Origin: DASQPR01 sp035713725
GTDB lineage: Bacteria > Actinomycetota > Actinomycetes > Mycobacteriales > Micromonosporaceae
NCBI GenBank assembly: GCA_035713725.1
Contig: DASTMZ010000061.1
Location: 1 to 5,996, forward strand
Direction of reading: 5' to 3'
Length of the DNA: 5,996 nt
In this document: positions 5,833 to 5,996 of the stretch, piece by piece
How the letters are laid out: every line of letters begins with the position of its first letter
Position numbering within the stretch: the first letter of the stretch is position 1
Made by a program: the position numbers and the translations under genes
Notes under the pieces: model-generated
Database searches by the model: none
The model's input: the letters and a program-made list of their open reading frames with translations, nothing else
Told to the model about the DNA's origin: nothing

Positions 5833-5996
5833 ATGAGCACAGCGACGCAGCGAATCGTGCGTCTGCCGCCACCGGTGCCAGCACCGAATCCGGCCGATTG
5901 GCAGCGCCGTTTGCGTCTGGTGTTGGCCACTGCCGCGTGCGGCAGCGTCTTCATGGTGTTCCTGCTGTGGGTGCACGGCGGTGGCGTCCGGGCGCT
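5833..5996 (+). CDS. N-terminus of a membrane protein, possibly ferric-reductase-like (runs off right edge)
   Basis: Partial gene; 54 residues are visible from the ATG at 5833, open to the window end. A Pro-rich cytoplasmic N-terminus (LPPPVPAPNP, 11-20) is followed by a basic stretch WQRRLR (23-28) and a membrane helix (about 29-47), then HGGGVRA (48-54). Actinomycete ferric-reductase-like flavocytochromes (heme-binding membrane domain plus cytoplasmic FAD/NAD module) often begin this way: a basic segment, one helix ending in Trp, then a Gly-rich loop. The small predicted diheme protein just upstream fits a redox role. Only the first helix can be seen, so any other polytopic membrane protein remains possible. 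A plausible ribosome binding site (GGGGTGG) ends 10 bases upstream. That this is a real gene is fairly sure; the family is tentative. Confidence 0.6.
   Translation, partial: MSTATQRIVRLPPPVPAPNPADWQRRLRLVLATAACGSVFMVFLLWVHGGGVRA

Overview
The window is high-GC DNA with tightly packed genes, ATGA start/stop overlaps and a strong G/C bias at third codon positions. Together with the protein families present (an OmpR-type two-component pair, a Cys-rich lipoprotein with HGxPNxPDP motifs, and a split MacAB-like exporter whose adaptor carries a peptidoglycan-binding-like insert), this points to an actinomycete. I cannot name a genus from the sequence. I see no tRNA, rRNA, CRISPR array or mobile element.

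Left part, minus strand (1-1090): a two-component system. The response regulator (431-1090) is read first. The sensor histidine kinase follows through an ATGA overlap and leaves the window at base 1, so only its sensor half (two membrane segments, a short external loop and the start of the HAMP linker) is visible. A 114-bp divergent region (1091-1204) separates this pair from the plus-strand genes and contains inverted repeats that could be operators.

Middle part, plus strand (1205-5050): a probable four-gene operon. It encodes a lipoprotein with a duplicated cysteine-containing module, a membrane-fusion (adaptor) protein, a MacB/LolD-type ABC ATPase and an FtsX/MacB-type permease. The last three are joined by ATGA overlaps and form a complete split MacAB-like complex. 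A GC-rich hairpin lies between the lipoprotein and adaptor genes. The layout suggests that the two-component system senses an envelope signal and controls the exporter, with the lipoprotein as an extracytoplasmic accessory. The substrate cannot be read from the sequence.

Right part, plus strand (5051-5996): a probable redox module. A small four-helix membrane protein (5189-5656) has two His-x13-His helices, the spacing that binds two hemes in cytochrome b. After a 176-bp gap, a further membrane protein begins at 5833 and runs off the right edge. Its visible N-terminus resembles the start of actinobacterial ferric-reductase-like flavocytochromes, but too little is present to be sure.

Most of the window belongs to known families. 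The parts most worth a second look are the duplicated Cys-module lipoprotein, the predicted diheme protein, and the placing of a redox pair directly behind a MacAB-like exporter.
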